Part shown: in pieces, positions 1 to 11,409 of the stretch
Position numbering within the stretch: the first letter of the stretch is position 1
How the letters are laid out: the number at the start of each line of letters is the position of its first letter
Assembly (NCBI GenBank): GCA_021399435.1
Contig: JAJTUP010000002.1
Location: 992,001 to 1,056,000 of the forward strand
Reading direction: 5' to 3'
Length of the DNA: 64,000 nt
Origin: Diaporthe sp. PMI_573
Taxonomy: Eukaryota; Ascomycota; Sordariomycetes; Diaporthales; Diaporthaceae
The notes under the pieces: model-generated
Databases searched by the model: none
Told to the model about the DNA's origin: nothing
Seen by the model: the letters and a program-made list of their open reading frames with translations, nothing else
Program-made: the position numbers and the translations under genes

Positions 1-44
1 AAAGCCTTGGCCGTCCTCAGGAAGCCGAAGGAAAACCGAGACCG

Positions 45-2906
45 TCAATCAACGGCATTCAGAGAACCGTTTCGAGAGCCGTTGCGGGAGTTTCTGCCTG
101 CGCTGCCATCATCGCGCTCCCTCTTCGCCTGGGCCAAGACAGCCTTGCCGGAGTGAGGTCTCCCAGTCGCACCATTCCTCGACTGCGACATCGACCTCGC
201 CCTCTTGCCGTTGTGCTTGGGGGGCCGCCGGCGACCCTCCTCCTCGAAGGCGGAAGCAGCCTGCTCCTTGGCCATGACCAGGCCCTGGGTGATGGAGACG
301 AGCTCCCCGCCCTCTACCGCACACATGGTCGGCCAGAGGACCATCATGATGTCAGCCGGGTCGACGACAGACCGGACTGACTCGGCGATAGTAGACTCAT
401 CGTCGTCAGGGTCTCGAACGGTAGAAGACGATCGAGGAGAAGTAGAAGAGGGAGATGAAGGAGCCACCGCACCCTGAGCAGCAGTCGAGGAAACACCACG
501 AGGACTGCCCCCAATCGTCCCGCTCCCGGCATCAAGGCCGAGCGTCGAACCCCCACCGCCGCCGCCGAGACGTCCGTTGTCCTCGAACCCCTCCTCAGGC
601 AGCATCAGGACCTGCCAGTCGAAGTCGTCGTAGGGTGGACCAAAGTACGGCTCGATCTTCATGGACGCGGTCTGCACCCTCGCCCACTGTTCGCACGCCA
701 GCGCCACGCACGCCTCGAGCCCCTCGCGGAACGCCCCGTACTGCAGCGCCGACAGCAGGTGCTGCACGAGGAAGGTGAGCTCACGGACGACGGCCGCGGC
801 GCGGCGTCTCGAGACAGCGGGCTGCGCGCCGTGGTTTTGTGGTTGCTCCTTGTCCTCGCCCTCCTCCTTCTTGCCTTCCCCACCGCGGACGGGATGTTTA
901 TGCACCACGGCCGACGCCGCAAGCAGGGTCCCGCGGAGGTGCCTCTCGTGTTCCGGGCTGGCGGCCTCGAGCCCACGCAGAAGGCCCCCTAGCGCGGCGT
1001 CCGCGGCGTCGGCATTGGCGTCGGCCGTTGCTGTCCACCAGACGGGGCGGAAGATGTGCCGGGCCATCGAGCGCGTCAGCGCCGCCAGCACCGCGGCTAT
1101 GCGCATCTGCTTCGCGGCGGCCGTGTTGGACCGCGGGAGCGGAAGGCGCACCGCGTGGTTCCTGAGGTGATCTGCGGACCGGAGGTTGGCCCAGCAGGAA
1201 GGGTCGCGCAGGACTTGGGGGTCGAGGTCCTGGCCAAAGTGGTGCTCGCATAGGTTGAGGATGGAGACCCAGATTGTGTCGAGGATTTCGACGCTGTGTT
1301 GGCGAAGGGATCGCGTGTTAGCTGCTTTCTATGGTCGGATGGGGAAGACTTGCATCGCGGATACATCGGAAAGGGCCACTCACCTTGTCTCTTCCGGCTC
1401 GTGCTTCAGCTGCACCTGGTAAGTGTCGATCTTGTCGAGCCTGTCCGTCTTGTTCTGCAGGTCTTGCTCGAGATCTTGGATGATACTCTCAAGTTTCTTC
1501 AGGCTTGACTGCGTTTGGGAGAGATCGTCGTTGCTTTGGACAACCTCGCCCTTGAACTTCTCGACCTCTTGATTCCGGGCCGATATGTTCTGTCGAAGAT
1601 GGGCAACTTCGTCCAACAGAATGGCTGTCCTCTCGGCCTCTTTCTGGAGACTTTCTGTGCTCGTCTTCAAGTCATTCTGAGCCGTCGTCTTGAAGTCTCG
1701 CTCGGCTTCCAGTTGGGCTTTGGCCTCGGCCAACTGGGAGTCAACTGCTGCTTTCACCTCTAGGAGCTCCTTTAGCTCTTGAGATCCTGCCTCCAGCTTT
1801 CCGTTGACATCAGCGAGCTGTGACGCCAGGCTCTGAACTTGTACAGCTTTGTTATCGTAGTTGACTTTCGACTCTGCCAGTTGTAATGCGAGCTCCTCTG
1901 TCTCCATCGTCTTGTCCTCAAGCGCTGCGTTGACGTCCGCCATAGCAGAGTTGAGTCTTTCCTTGGCCTGGGAGAGCTCATTCAGCTCCAGCGCCTGGCC
2001 TTCCATCTTGGTGACAAGCTCGGAAACCTTGACGTCCAAGGATGATTCCAACGCGGAGAGGTCTTCAAGCTCTTTGGACTTGTCGAGAAGTTCTCTCTTG
2101 GCATCCGCAAGCTCCGCTGCCAGAGTGTCCTTGCTTGCGGCGAGCTCCTCGGTCTCCTTTGTTACCTTCTCCAGCTCGAGCTTAGCTGCAGTGAGCTGAG
2201 CATCGATCGTGGCTTTTGCTGCTTCAACAGCCGCCAGCTGCTCCGTCTTGGCGTCCAAAGTGGTCGTCACTTCTGCGAGCTGGCCTTCCACTGCTATCTT
2301 GGCCGCTTCGAGATTGGTGAGTTCCGAATTCTTCAGCTGAAGGCTTCCTCTGGCTTCGGCAAGCTCAGCGTCCATCGTTGACCTGAGACCTTCGAAGGCA
2401 CTTGCCTGTTCAATTTTCTCATCAAGCGATGCCTCGAGAGCGCTGGAGGTCCTTTCCAGCTCCTTTCGTTTGTCGGCGAACTCGAGACATTTCTGGCTCT
2501 CCTCATCCAACTTGCGTCGGCTTTTCTGGAACTTGGCGTCAAGTTTGGTGTTGCTGGTCGCGAGCTCCTGAATACGTGCGTCCTTTGTGACTATTTCTTG
2601 TTGCAATTTCGATTGTTGTTCCATCAATTTCGTCTCTTTGGCCTCCAGTTCATTCCGAAATTTGCGGTACTCTTCTAGAACATCGCGAGATGAGGACGCC
2701 AGACGTGCATTTTCTTGCTTCAATTTTTGGGCATCCCCGAACATGTCCGCGATCATCTTGTAGTTATCATCGGAAGCCAGATTGCGGATTGCGCCGACAA
2801 AAGCATCTACTGCTCGGTTTGGATCATCCTCTGCAGGCATTGCGGACCGAGAGGAGGGCCGGGGTGACTGGGGAGGAGTTTGCTGCGTGTTGTGTAGTAG
2901 CGACAT
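45..2906 (-). CDS. large coiled-coil protein, two exons
   Basis: Two exons on the minus strand: 2906-1384 and 1293-45, joined over a 90-nt intron (GTGAGT donor, CTAAC branch, ACACAG acceptor); the join keeps the frame and gives 923 residues. The start is the ATG at 2906 (MSLLHNTQQTPPQ); the frame is open further upstream but has no earlier ATG. Residues from about 50 to 505 are a nearly unbroken heptad-rich, Glu/Lys/Ala/Leu-rich coiled coil. After the intron there is a more globular, Trp- and Cys-containing region (SVEILDTIWVSILNLCEHHF onward), then a Gly run, Ser/Pro-rich stretches and a basic, Arg/Asn/Ser-rich tail. No signal peptide, membrane segment or catalytic motif is visible. It probably acts as a scaffold or cytoskeleton-linked protein, but I do not recognise a named family. 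Exon structure is well supported; function is not known. Confidence 0.8.
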
Positions 2907-5495
2907 GCTCAACAAATACTTGTGGGATTTTGACCGTCCGAACGAGAAACGATATTTGACAATTGCACGTCTCTTAAGAAAGAGTGACGCGGCGAGTGCG
3001 CTGATGAGTTCGGCTTGCACGGATTCACAAGACCAAGTATGATGGAATGCCAACAGAGAAATTAAATTTGAATCTTGAATTCATGGAACACTGTTACATG
3101 CTTCATCTACCGTCTTTATTGCATTGTTTTGACTGTTAGTCCCAGGACGTGGTCAGATATGACCGTTTTATTTGGTTGCCAGTGCCCAATGTTGGCCCAC
3201 GACACATGCCCAATATCAGCTGATCAAAATGAAAAAGCAGTCTGTGACTGACATCGACAGCGAGGCGATGGAAGGTGTCAATTGACTATTAGTCCGCGCC
3301 CCGGGAGGCGAGGGAACAATTCTCGCCCTGGATTTCACCTCATGACGTGTAACGTGGCTCTCAGTCAGCTTTGCTCTAGGTACATTTATCCACGGTGCCT
3401 ACCATGTACTCAAGTCGCAACCGAGGTGATCCGATTGGTCTTGCTGTTTATTGATGTGTCCGACTTGATACTTTGCCCCTGGAAAAAAATTTCTTCAAGC
3501 TGCAGGGCATCGCTTCCGGAATGACTTGCGCGGTGGCAGTCATAAATAGCTTCTAGATCCCGCGTCTGCAGCGAGCCAGCACATTCACGAGCATATCCAC
3601 GAGCTGTCGTACCCATGTGCGCGAGATAAGCGAAACTCGAGATATGTTGTTTGTAAGGCTTGCGAGCTCAGCACTGGTAGGTATTGAATTGAAGAGTCCC
3701 ACAACGGTTCAGCTGACAGCCTCAAACAATTTCCCGCTTTGCCGAGGGCCTTGGTTGATTCGCTGTGAACTTTTAGGCTCGACCTTTGGGCACGCTTGAC
3801 AGGGCGAGAGAAGCGAGCCAGTGAGGCACGCGCACGTAGAAATCGGGCTCTTTTCCAGCAAAATTTACCGCCAGAAGTCAGGTATCAGTGTCTCGTATGG
3901 CCAGTGTTCTCCTGACTTGGCCATCGGTGTTTTCCACATGCAATACGACTCGCTGGGATTTCCGAGATTTGAGCTACATGTACGATGTTCTTGGCATTCT
4001 GGACAGATTCTATCATACACGTCAACTACCCCAAGAATGAATGACTTGTCTAGAACCAGGATTGGTAATCTACCGCCCATGTTAAGATTGGGCCGACTTT
4101 GCAGACTGTTCAGGTTGCTGTCAAGGCTTAGGTACTACACTAGCCACCTATAGACGCCACATATCTACAGGAGGAATCGCAGCTGTGATTCCACGCTACT
4201 AGTGAGTAGAGATATGGCGATGAATTATGCGAAAGCACACTTGGAAGCCACTGGGTGGCTCCAGCCTGTAGCGGTGCGAAGGCACCTCGTGGCGGTTTAC
4301 TGACACTGGGCATGGGACAGCGTTGTTCCTTCTGACAATACTTTGGATTTACTGAAGCAAGCGGGACAGTCTCATATGCTCTGCTTCTTCAAGTTGGTCA
4401 GTATCCACGCAAGTCACGGAGACACGGTCCAGTCCGGACTCTTTGGCCCTTTCGGTGAGGAACGCGTGGTATTGGCTGATGCTGGTGATGACGCGCGGAT
4501 TCGATTCAATCTTGTTCGAATATTTCAACCGATTACATGGGTCGAGCAAGGGCTACTAAGCAACTTAATTCTTTCAAAGAAGCGTGCTTCTGCGTGACCT
4601 TCCTCGAGCATAATATGCAAGGGTGCCAGAAAAACTGGCTGCTGTGTCAATCAGTGCAAGCGATCCCAGGATGGACTTCAGGAGCGGAATGACTTAAATG
4701 CATTCTGGACATCTATACACCACACCACTCCCGCCCGATCTACCTGGATACCTCACTGGGATGACGAGTGGGTGAGCAGGAATATGAAGGACATGCCACA
4801 ATTTCAAACAGTACATATCAGGCCGGGTGCACTTGAGTGTCTGTTGCTTAATGTGTGGCGCGAAGACAATGAGCTAATGCACTTGAGTGAAATAGGTAGG
4901 CAGGGAAAGATGTCCTTTCTATTGTACATTTCCATTCTTCCGAATGCCTCATTCCGATTGCTTAAAACTTGAGGATGACAATCAGAATAGCCGCTCAGGC
5001 ATATGAGGTAGGTTAAGCAAAGCGACGCGTAGATCAGACGGAAAGGCCGACTTGACACCGATATCTTGGTTCACTTGCGCAGGATGCGTGTATTATGTCA
5101 TGGATTTTAGGCATATGCGTGCTTGGTAGTCCCGCCGGAATGGATCCAAACGTGGACGATGACCTCTTCGAGCGTGGGCTCCGGGAACCGAGATTGATGG
5201 TTCCCCAGATTGATAAAAGTCTAGCTTAAAATCCCCGCATGATCCCCGTGCCATCCATCGCTATTACCCGCTATCACAGTTGGATTCGCACTACATTCCA
5301 GGGATCATGGCAAATGGCGCCCCACGGGGAAGAAACTCATGATCACCTGGTGCCGCCGCGCCGGAAAAGCCGAGCGTGCCAGTGGAAGAGCCGGGTCTCT
5401 CACGAATTGAGATGCTCAAATATACAGATCATGAACGAAATAGACGGTGATGATGAAGGCGAGCTGTTATTGAAGCATAACGCACTGCTGTCACA
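2907..5495. other. intergenic, no gene seen
   Basis: About 2.6 kb between the divergent coiled-coil and GH43 genes. Only short overlapping frames of up to 110 codons occur, mostly with non-ATG starts and no family-like sequence. It must contain the promoters and 5' leaders of both flanking genes; no clear repeat or RNA gene was seen. Confidence 0.5.
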
Positions 5496-7188
5496 ATGGC
5501 CAAAGGGATGTTGAAACAACTCCTAAGTGCTCTCCTACTCGCCTCGGTTGGTCGAGTTGTGGGGGCAGCCTCTCCAGGCAACATCACATTCAACAACTCC
5601 AATCGATTCTTGTTCGACGTCGACGGAAACCACATGAGTGCTTATGCCCTTAAGATTTATAATTTCGAGGACAGGTACTATGCCTACGGTCTCGACTTCA
5701 CCACAGGGACTGGGCTCGACAGACCTCTAGTCTGTTGGTCCTCTGTTGACCTCGTGAATTGGAAGTCTGAGGGAGTCCTTTCAGAGATCACGGGAGGGCG
5801 GCCCCATATATTATTCAACCCTACCAGCCAGGAGTATGTGTTGTGGTCCAATCCATCGGCAGGCTACGAGATCGCCACCTCGCCTGCGCCAAATTCACCG
5901 TTTTCTACGGAGATTGGCCTCGCGGCACTGGATCCCCAATTCACTGGTTTGCAGCCCGCCGACTTCACGGTCACCACCATTGGTGACAAAGGCTACCTCG
6001 TATGGTCGGCGCTCAACTTCAGGGACCCTCGAGCAGGAAGTCTTTGGCCGCCACTTTCCCAGAAGCTGCACGTGTCGCCACTGACGGACGATTTCCTCAA
6101 CACAACGCAGACGAGCACGAACGTGACATCTGTGGAGTTCGACCTTGTCGACCAGGAAGCCGAGTCGCCCGACCTGTTTGTTCGCAACGGTGTTTACTAC
6201 ATCGTGGCAAGCAACACATGCGGCTTCTGCGCCGGGAGCATAGGCGTGGTCTACCGCTCGGAGTCTCTCGACGGTCCCTGGGAACGCGATATCGTCTCGG
6301 CGTACACTTGCGGGTCTCAGGTCGAAGGAGTGCTACCGTTGACAGACCCTGTCACGAACGAGACAACCTTCGTCTGGCACGCGACTGCGGTCCCAGGCGG
6401 TCCTCGAGTCAGCTTCTCTGGCCACTTCTTCCAGCCACTCCGATTCAACGACGACGGAAGTGTGCAGGATTTGGACTGTACTGAGGGCGCACAATTCACA
6501 GTCCCTCTGACCCTTGGAGCTGGTGACCCTGATAGCGGAGCATTTACGACTGCTGCGGATCTGTCGCCTCGGTTTGCCGATTATAGTCCCGTGTGCGACA
6601 CAGACACCTTCCAGAGTGTGATTCAGACCTGGACAAATTCCAAGGCTGGGATATTGAACTCGGTGTCAGTCAACCTCGCTGCAGGCGGACAAGCTACCGG
6701 GGTCATGGTCAAAGTATTCCGATTCAGCAACGTGACCGACCTTCAGGCACCATCGTAAGTACTAAATCCTCGTGATGTCATCCGAACGCGATAGGTCTTC
6801 CTACACACCGTGAGCACAGATTGACACCACTCCCACGCGCAGTTACAAATTCGAAGAGCTCGGCTCTGCAACATTCAACGCAAGTCAGATAGGAACGTCG
6901 TTCAAGGCCATGAGCGTTGCTGTCAACGTCACCGTTTCGCAGGGGGACCAGTTGGGCTTTTACATTGCTGATCCTGCCTCAGCAAGTGCAGAGGGGTCTT
7001 TGAACCTCATACCCTATTGCCACTTGGAGTATAATATCGGTGCACCCAATACCTCGGAAACACCCGCTGAGCAGCTTGTCTTCCAGCAAGCTGGCGGGCA
7101 AAACTCATTCCGTGGTCTCGGCGGCACAATAAGCCCGGTACAGGAGAGGACGGGCAAGGGCATCAAGTTCTTCACGACTGTAATCTAA
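5496..7188 (+). CDS. secreted GH43-type five-bladed propeller glycosidase
   Basis: Exons 5496-6754 and 6843-7188 (88-nt intron, GTAAGT donor, GCGCAG acceptor) give 534 residues. The start lies in a good fungal context (TCACAATGGCC). Residues 1-24 are a signal peptide ending near GA/ASPG, so the protein is secreted. The body resembles GH43 enzymes: an N-terminal FDVDG motif (about 40-44), PADFTV (about 155) and AESPDLFVRNGVYY (about 222-235), whose Glu fits the general acid. A CGSQ motif at about 272-275 matches the position where exo-beta-1,3-galactanase-like GH43 members use Gln. The C-terminal 130 residues, spanning the intron, form a beta-rich accessory domain. Many N-glycosylation sequons are present. 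The likely substrate is a galactan or arabinan side chain of plant cell walls; the exact substrate is inference. A second GH43 gene lies about 11 kb downstream. Confidence 0.82.
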
Positions 7189-7544
7189 GAGTTGACTGCT
7201 TAATTATTTAATTCAAACGCAACCATTGACCCTCCAATCTGCTTTCCAACGTTCTGCGACGTTGTGTCGATGTGCATCACGTTTGCCCCCACGATACGGT
7301 TGCATGACTTCTTGAAATCACACACGTGCACCTAATAACCTGTAGATGTAAATAAGACCTATTACAATTCACAAGTTGCAGGAAAGAATACGTGAGGGGC
7401 TTGATTATTGAGCTGGTTATGAAGAACAAGAACAAAGATTATCATTTAAAGCTATTTTACTTTCATTTTGTGAAACGCTCACTTGTTTCTGTCGATTCTT
7501 TTCTCAATATGATCTTGAAACACGTACAGCCTGGCCTCGTCTTT

Positions 7545-7627
7545 TCCGGTATGGTGTAGTGGCCAACATTCCGCGTTTTCAACATGAGAAACCCGCGGCG
7601 CCCGGGGTTCGATTCCCCGTATCGGAG
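7545..7627 (+). tRNA. tRNA-Glu (UUC anticodon) with 11-nt intron
   Basis: The acceptor stem TCCGGTA (7545-7551) pairs with TATCGGA (7620-7626), with one G-T wobble and discriminator G. The anticodon stem CCGCG/CGCGG (7571-7575 and 7594-7598) encloses the TTC anticodon at 7578-7580. An 11-nt intron (7582-7592) sits at the canonical position, one base 3' of the anticodon. The T arm is CGGGG-TTCGATT-CCCCG. The 5' half (TATGGTGTAGTGG) is typical of fungal tRNA-Glu. The total of 83 nt equals 72 plus the intron. Confidence 0.93.
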
Positions 7628-7643
7628 TGTGTGCAAGTGTTTC

Positions 7644-7649
7644 TTTTTT
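7644..7649 (+). terminator. RNA polymerase III T-run terminator for tRNA-Glu
   Basis: A run of six T on the coding strand 17 nt after the discriminator base of the tRNA, as expected for Pol III termination. Confidence 0.65.
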
Positions 7650-8488
7650 GAGTTAACAAAATGGATGGTTATTGTTTTTGTTCATCAAAGAATCAAGATG
7701 TTGCCCACATGAATAGCCCAAGACAACACTGCATCAGCCCGAGCGTGTAAATTGGTGGTATCAAAATGCCCGAAACTCGAGCCGTCATGTGCGAGTCGAT
7801 GAGAGATAACTCGGCAGCGACAGGGGAACAGCTCACACTGGCAGATGTTACTTTTCCTTTCCACGCGACCATGTGTAGATGGACCTCATGATATGTGTTC
7901 TCTTTGTGAGGCGAGAGCAAGGGCCGCACATGACAATGATTGTGCTCTGCCCGACGACACGGAAACTTCCCAGGCAGGAGCCACTCTTGTCATCAACAGT
8001 TACTGAATATTTATTGTTGGGCATATTGTAGACCACTCACACTATTCGCGCATTTAGCAAGAGCAAGACCTCAACGCATAGGTCCGTGATTTGTATAGGG
8101 AGAATTTTAGCAAAGGAGACGTAATTCAAAAGGCTATTTCGCTGAGTAAAGGGGGGCTAAAGAAGGGGAACAGGGTGTAATCAGCCATTTGTATAACCCA
8201 ATTACCGTAGCGGACTACCAACAGATAGGAAGACCGTTGGATCAGAAAAATACTTTTATCGGTCGGCAAATCGTTGGCGAACTCCCGCCCTTGGCGGAAC
8301 TCCAACTGTTGGCGGCCGCTGCCTATGCTAGGTATTGCCTATTTTACCTGCCAAGTCATGACGTCGTCTACACTTCACTTCCTCGTCCAACCGCCTGCCT
8401 CACACCCTTTTACTCCCTCTTAACACTAATTGCAATCTCAACCCAGCTCTGCACAAGCCATCTGTCATTCTCGCCATCGCCCGACGCC
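7650..8488. other. intergenic, no gene seen
   Basis: About 840 bases between the tRNA and the F-box-like gene. Small opposing frames (up to 78 codons) look like chance. Nothing else is recognised. Confidence 0.45.
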
Positions 8489-9966
8489 ATGGAGCACCCG
8501 TTCCTCCGAATGCCCTTGCACCTCCTGACTCTAATCCTTTCGGAGCTCGATCACTTGCACTCGCTGGGATCGGCTATCAGGAGCCATCGACTGCTGTACG
8601 CAGCGTACCAGGACGACACAAAAACTGTGCTCAAGTCCATCCTCCGAAATCAGATTCCACCCAGTCTCATGCGATATGCAGTCGCCGCCTACGACGCGTG
8701 CTACATTGATCGCGACGACGAGAAAGCCCTGGACGAACTTCTGGTCCAGACGTTTGCCCGCCGCGACAGACGCGGTGTCACTTTCCATGAGCGGTTTATC
8801 AGGTCCAGAATCGAGAATAAAGCTGGCGCTCCTGCGCTCGCCGCTGCGCTGAGCAGCACGCACTGTGTCATCCAGCACTTCTCCCGCCGATTTCTCGCCG
8901 ACACCCTGCCGCTTGCGCCGGAGGTGTTCGGTCCTGCTCGTTCCGGGTCCGCCGAGGCCTCAGCGGACGAGACGTTCCGCGCATGCAGGGCCCTCTACCG
9001 CTTCCAGATCTACTGCAACCTAGGGTTCCGTGACGATCACAACGGCGACCTGGGCGGAGACCTCAGCCAGGGGTGGTCCTCCGTTCTTGAGGAATGCCAA
9101 GAACACACCCACTTCCGGGCCTTCTCGCCCTGGGTGAATGAGCAGCTTGCCTGTGTGCACGACTATCTCGAACGAGAACTGTCTATAGGTTTTTCCTCCA
9201 CGCCCCGCGGCCCAGACATGCCACCATGCTGACGCTCCATGAGCATTTGACGAGGTCGCAGCTCATGACGTGGAATGGGGCGCCAAGTCGGTGGACTGGC
9301 TCTCGCGAGGAAAGGGAAACACCCATAAGCAAGCATATGTAAGTCACAAGCTTCGGTGTGGCCAACTCCTTATCACTGACGCCTCATGGACTGAGTCAGC
9401 TCTCGTACGGATTGCACTTCCTCTTCCGGATCGACCGTGCTGAGGGCTACGAACAGCGATTGCAACTCCTGAAGTCTAAAGGTCTTTCCTACACTTCTAA
9501 TTTCCTAGCTGCCCACCTCCCTAGGGCTCCTTCTCAAGACGTCTGCGGGTGTTGTCCCCCGGGCATGTACCCTCTACGTAGATGGAGCAGGGAGGCGGTC
9601 GAGTCCCATCTCAGGGCCAGAGATACTGACGGCCCTGACGACCTCGACTCTGGTCCGTTCGACATATGGTGGTATGTTCACAAAAAGTCTTTAGTCCAAA
9701 ATACCGTCTTTGAAGAAGAGAGCTTCCTTCTAAGACGCTACGGATACGTGATGTGGGATGTTTCTAGGATGTTTGAAAGGGATGAGGTGCGCAGCCGTGT
9801 TCATGCCGCACGCCACCAAGCCGTTGCCGATCACGATGAGGTCGAGAAAGGCAGAAGCCAGATGGAAAGCTCGTGGCGGGAGAGGGCCGCAATTTTTGAA
9901 GACGGTGGAAGCGGCTACTGGAGCGCAGATGACTTGTGCCACATTACTTGGGCGCATGAGAAATAA
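8489..9966 (+). CDS. F-box-like fungal protein, exon join uncertain
   Basis: The start at ATG 8489 gives MEHPFLRMPLHLLTLILSEL, a leucine-rich opening like the F-box-type N terminus of many lineage-expanded fungal proteins. The first open stretch runs to a stop at 9230-9232. It contains the family-like segment FSPWVNEQLACVHDYLER near its end. Coding potential then continues in another frame (LMTWNGAPSRW, 9262-9338), reaches a GTAAGT donor at 9339 and resumes at 9396-9966 (LSYGLHFLF... ITWAHEK). One canonical solution is an intron 9134-9261 (GTGAAT, GCTGAC branch, GCAG), giving 430 residues, but it removes the conserved-looking WVNEQLACVHDYLER. Otherwise a rare splice site or a one-base indel near 9180-9230 is needed. 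The span is likely one gene; its exact exons and its function are unresolved. Confidence 0.55.
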
Positions 9967-10666
9967 GACGCCTCCTAGATGCCCTGTGTATGCTTCAAGC
10001 CGGCGTAACTACCTACCTACCCAGGTGGATAGAATGATAGATGTGAACAACCCCTACCTGTGGACATCCTTTTCACACATTACAGCCTTATTTTATTGGC
10101 TATATAAGTAAATTAGAAAGTTACTGTTTAAAGCCTTATATAATATTAATATATGAATCACAATATTATTAGTGATAAGATATAATATTGTTCTTTGTCG
10201 TTATAGGATACTTATTACCGTTCCAGCTTAGTAGAGGAACTCAAAGAATACAAATAGTCCATATTAACGCCACAATTAGGGTCTCCCCAGAGCCGTGCGA
10301 TGCGCTGGATGGATTCTAGAAGAGATCATTATATGTGCCCCTGGGACTCACAGATGCTCACAATTTCATACTATGTAATAATTGAAGACAACCTCAACAA
10401 GCCGCAAAAGGAAGAAAAGGCCCATTAGAAAGCTTAAAGACCGTGAAGCGCACCTAAGTGCAGCAAGAGGTAGAAGTCCCGGCCGGGGAGATTGATTAAT
10501 TATGTACGAGTTCTAAAATAAAAGTACCGTCTAAGAATCTTCCACACCCATATTTACACAAGTTGTACATATGTCACATGCCTTTCAATAAGCCGTGCAT
10601 TGACCATTACTCATTCCCCCTTTGTCCATAGCATAGTGCGCCATGACGATAGAGAAATCCCTGACA
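9967..10666. other. AT-rich intergenic DNA
   Basis: Contains a strongly AT-rich patch near 10090-10200 with many TATA and ATAT words. There is no open frame of note; it lies between the 3' ends of two convergent genes. Confidence 0.5.
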
Positions 10667-11220
10667 TTAGGCGCTGAGAGCGTTCTGGAGGTTGTTGATG
10701 TCGTCGTTGGAGAGGTCGCGGAAGAGGGCAGAGTCGCTGCCCATGGGCAGGGGGTTGCCGGCGTTGTAGTCGCCAGTAAGCACGTTGAGCAGCGTCATGC
10801 AAGAGGAGGGGATACCCTTGACGAGAACATCTGCCAGGGTGGTTAGCTAAAACTTGAGACCAGGGGGAAGGAAAGGTGTCAGGGGGGAAACTCACTGCCA
10901 GGGGAGTCAGCGCTGAAATCGAGGTGGGCGCTGCCGAGCTGGTCCTTGCAGCTCTGCCAGGCGGCCTCGTTCATCTCCTGGCGGGACTCAATGGCCGAGC
11001 GGACCTGATGAGGGTGCTGGGGGATGCCGTTGACGTTGTCGCGCTTGACCGCGCTGGCGACTGCGCCCGCCACACTGCCGGCGGCGCTGACACAGGCGGC
11101 CGCGGTGCCCAGGCCGACGTCCAGGGCGATGGGGATGGCGATGACGATGGGGGCAGGTGAGAGCTGGACAAGGGCGGTCATTGCAGCGGCGGTGATGGCG
11201 GTCTTAGTGAAGAATTGCAT
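10667..11220 (-). CDS. small secreted protein (162 aa), effector-like
   Basis: Minus-strand exons 11220-10896 and 10830-10667, split by a 65-nt intron with GTGAGT donor, GCTAAC branch and GGCAG acceptor; the product has 162 residues. The N terminus MQFFTKTAITAAAMTALVQL is hydrophobic and followed by an Ala/Gly/Val-rich stretch typical of a signal peptide plus small-residue helix. The mature part has few cysteines (AAACVSA, WQSCKDQ, SSCMTLL) and ends ISA-like in LQNALSA. No enzyme motif is seen. Size, secretion signal and lack of a recognised family fit a small secreted (candidate effector-type) protein; role is unknown. A TATA-like box lies about 185 nt upstream. The exon model is strong because the second frame is clean only after splicing. 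Confidence 0.75.
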
Positions 11221-11403
11221 TTTGGCGATGTTTGGTTTGGAGGTGTGTGGTAGAGAGGAAGATGAGTTGTATCGAGCGAGTGGACAATGTCACAAAAGAG
11301 CGTTTTTGTAGAGTCGTTATGAGAGAGTGTTGATTGGTTGGAGAGTGGTTTTGATGCTGATGGTGATGATTTTCCTGTCGAATGGCCGGAAGAGCTGCTC
11401 TTC

Positions 11404-11409
11404 TTTATA
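11404..11409 (-). promoter_or_regulatory. TATA-like box upstream of the small secreted protein
   Basis: TATAAA on the minus strand about 185 nt upstream of the ATG at 11220. The distance is plausible with a leader of 130-150 nt. Pattern only. Confidence 0.35.

Noticed and set aside
661..1170. Plus-strand frame of 169 codons opposite the coiled-coil gene
   Set aside because: Shadow of the GC-rich coding strand; Arg/Pro/Ser-rich sequence without structure.
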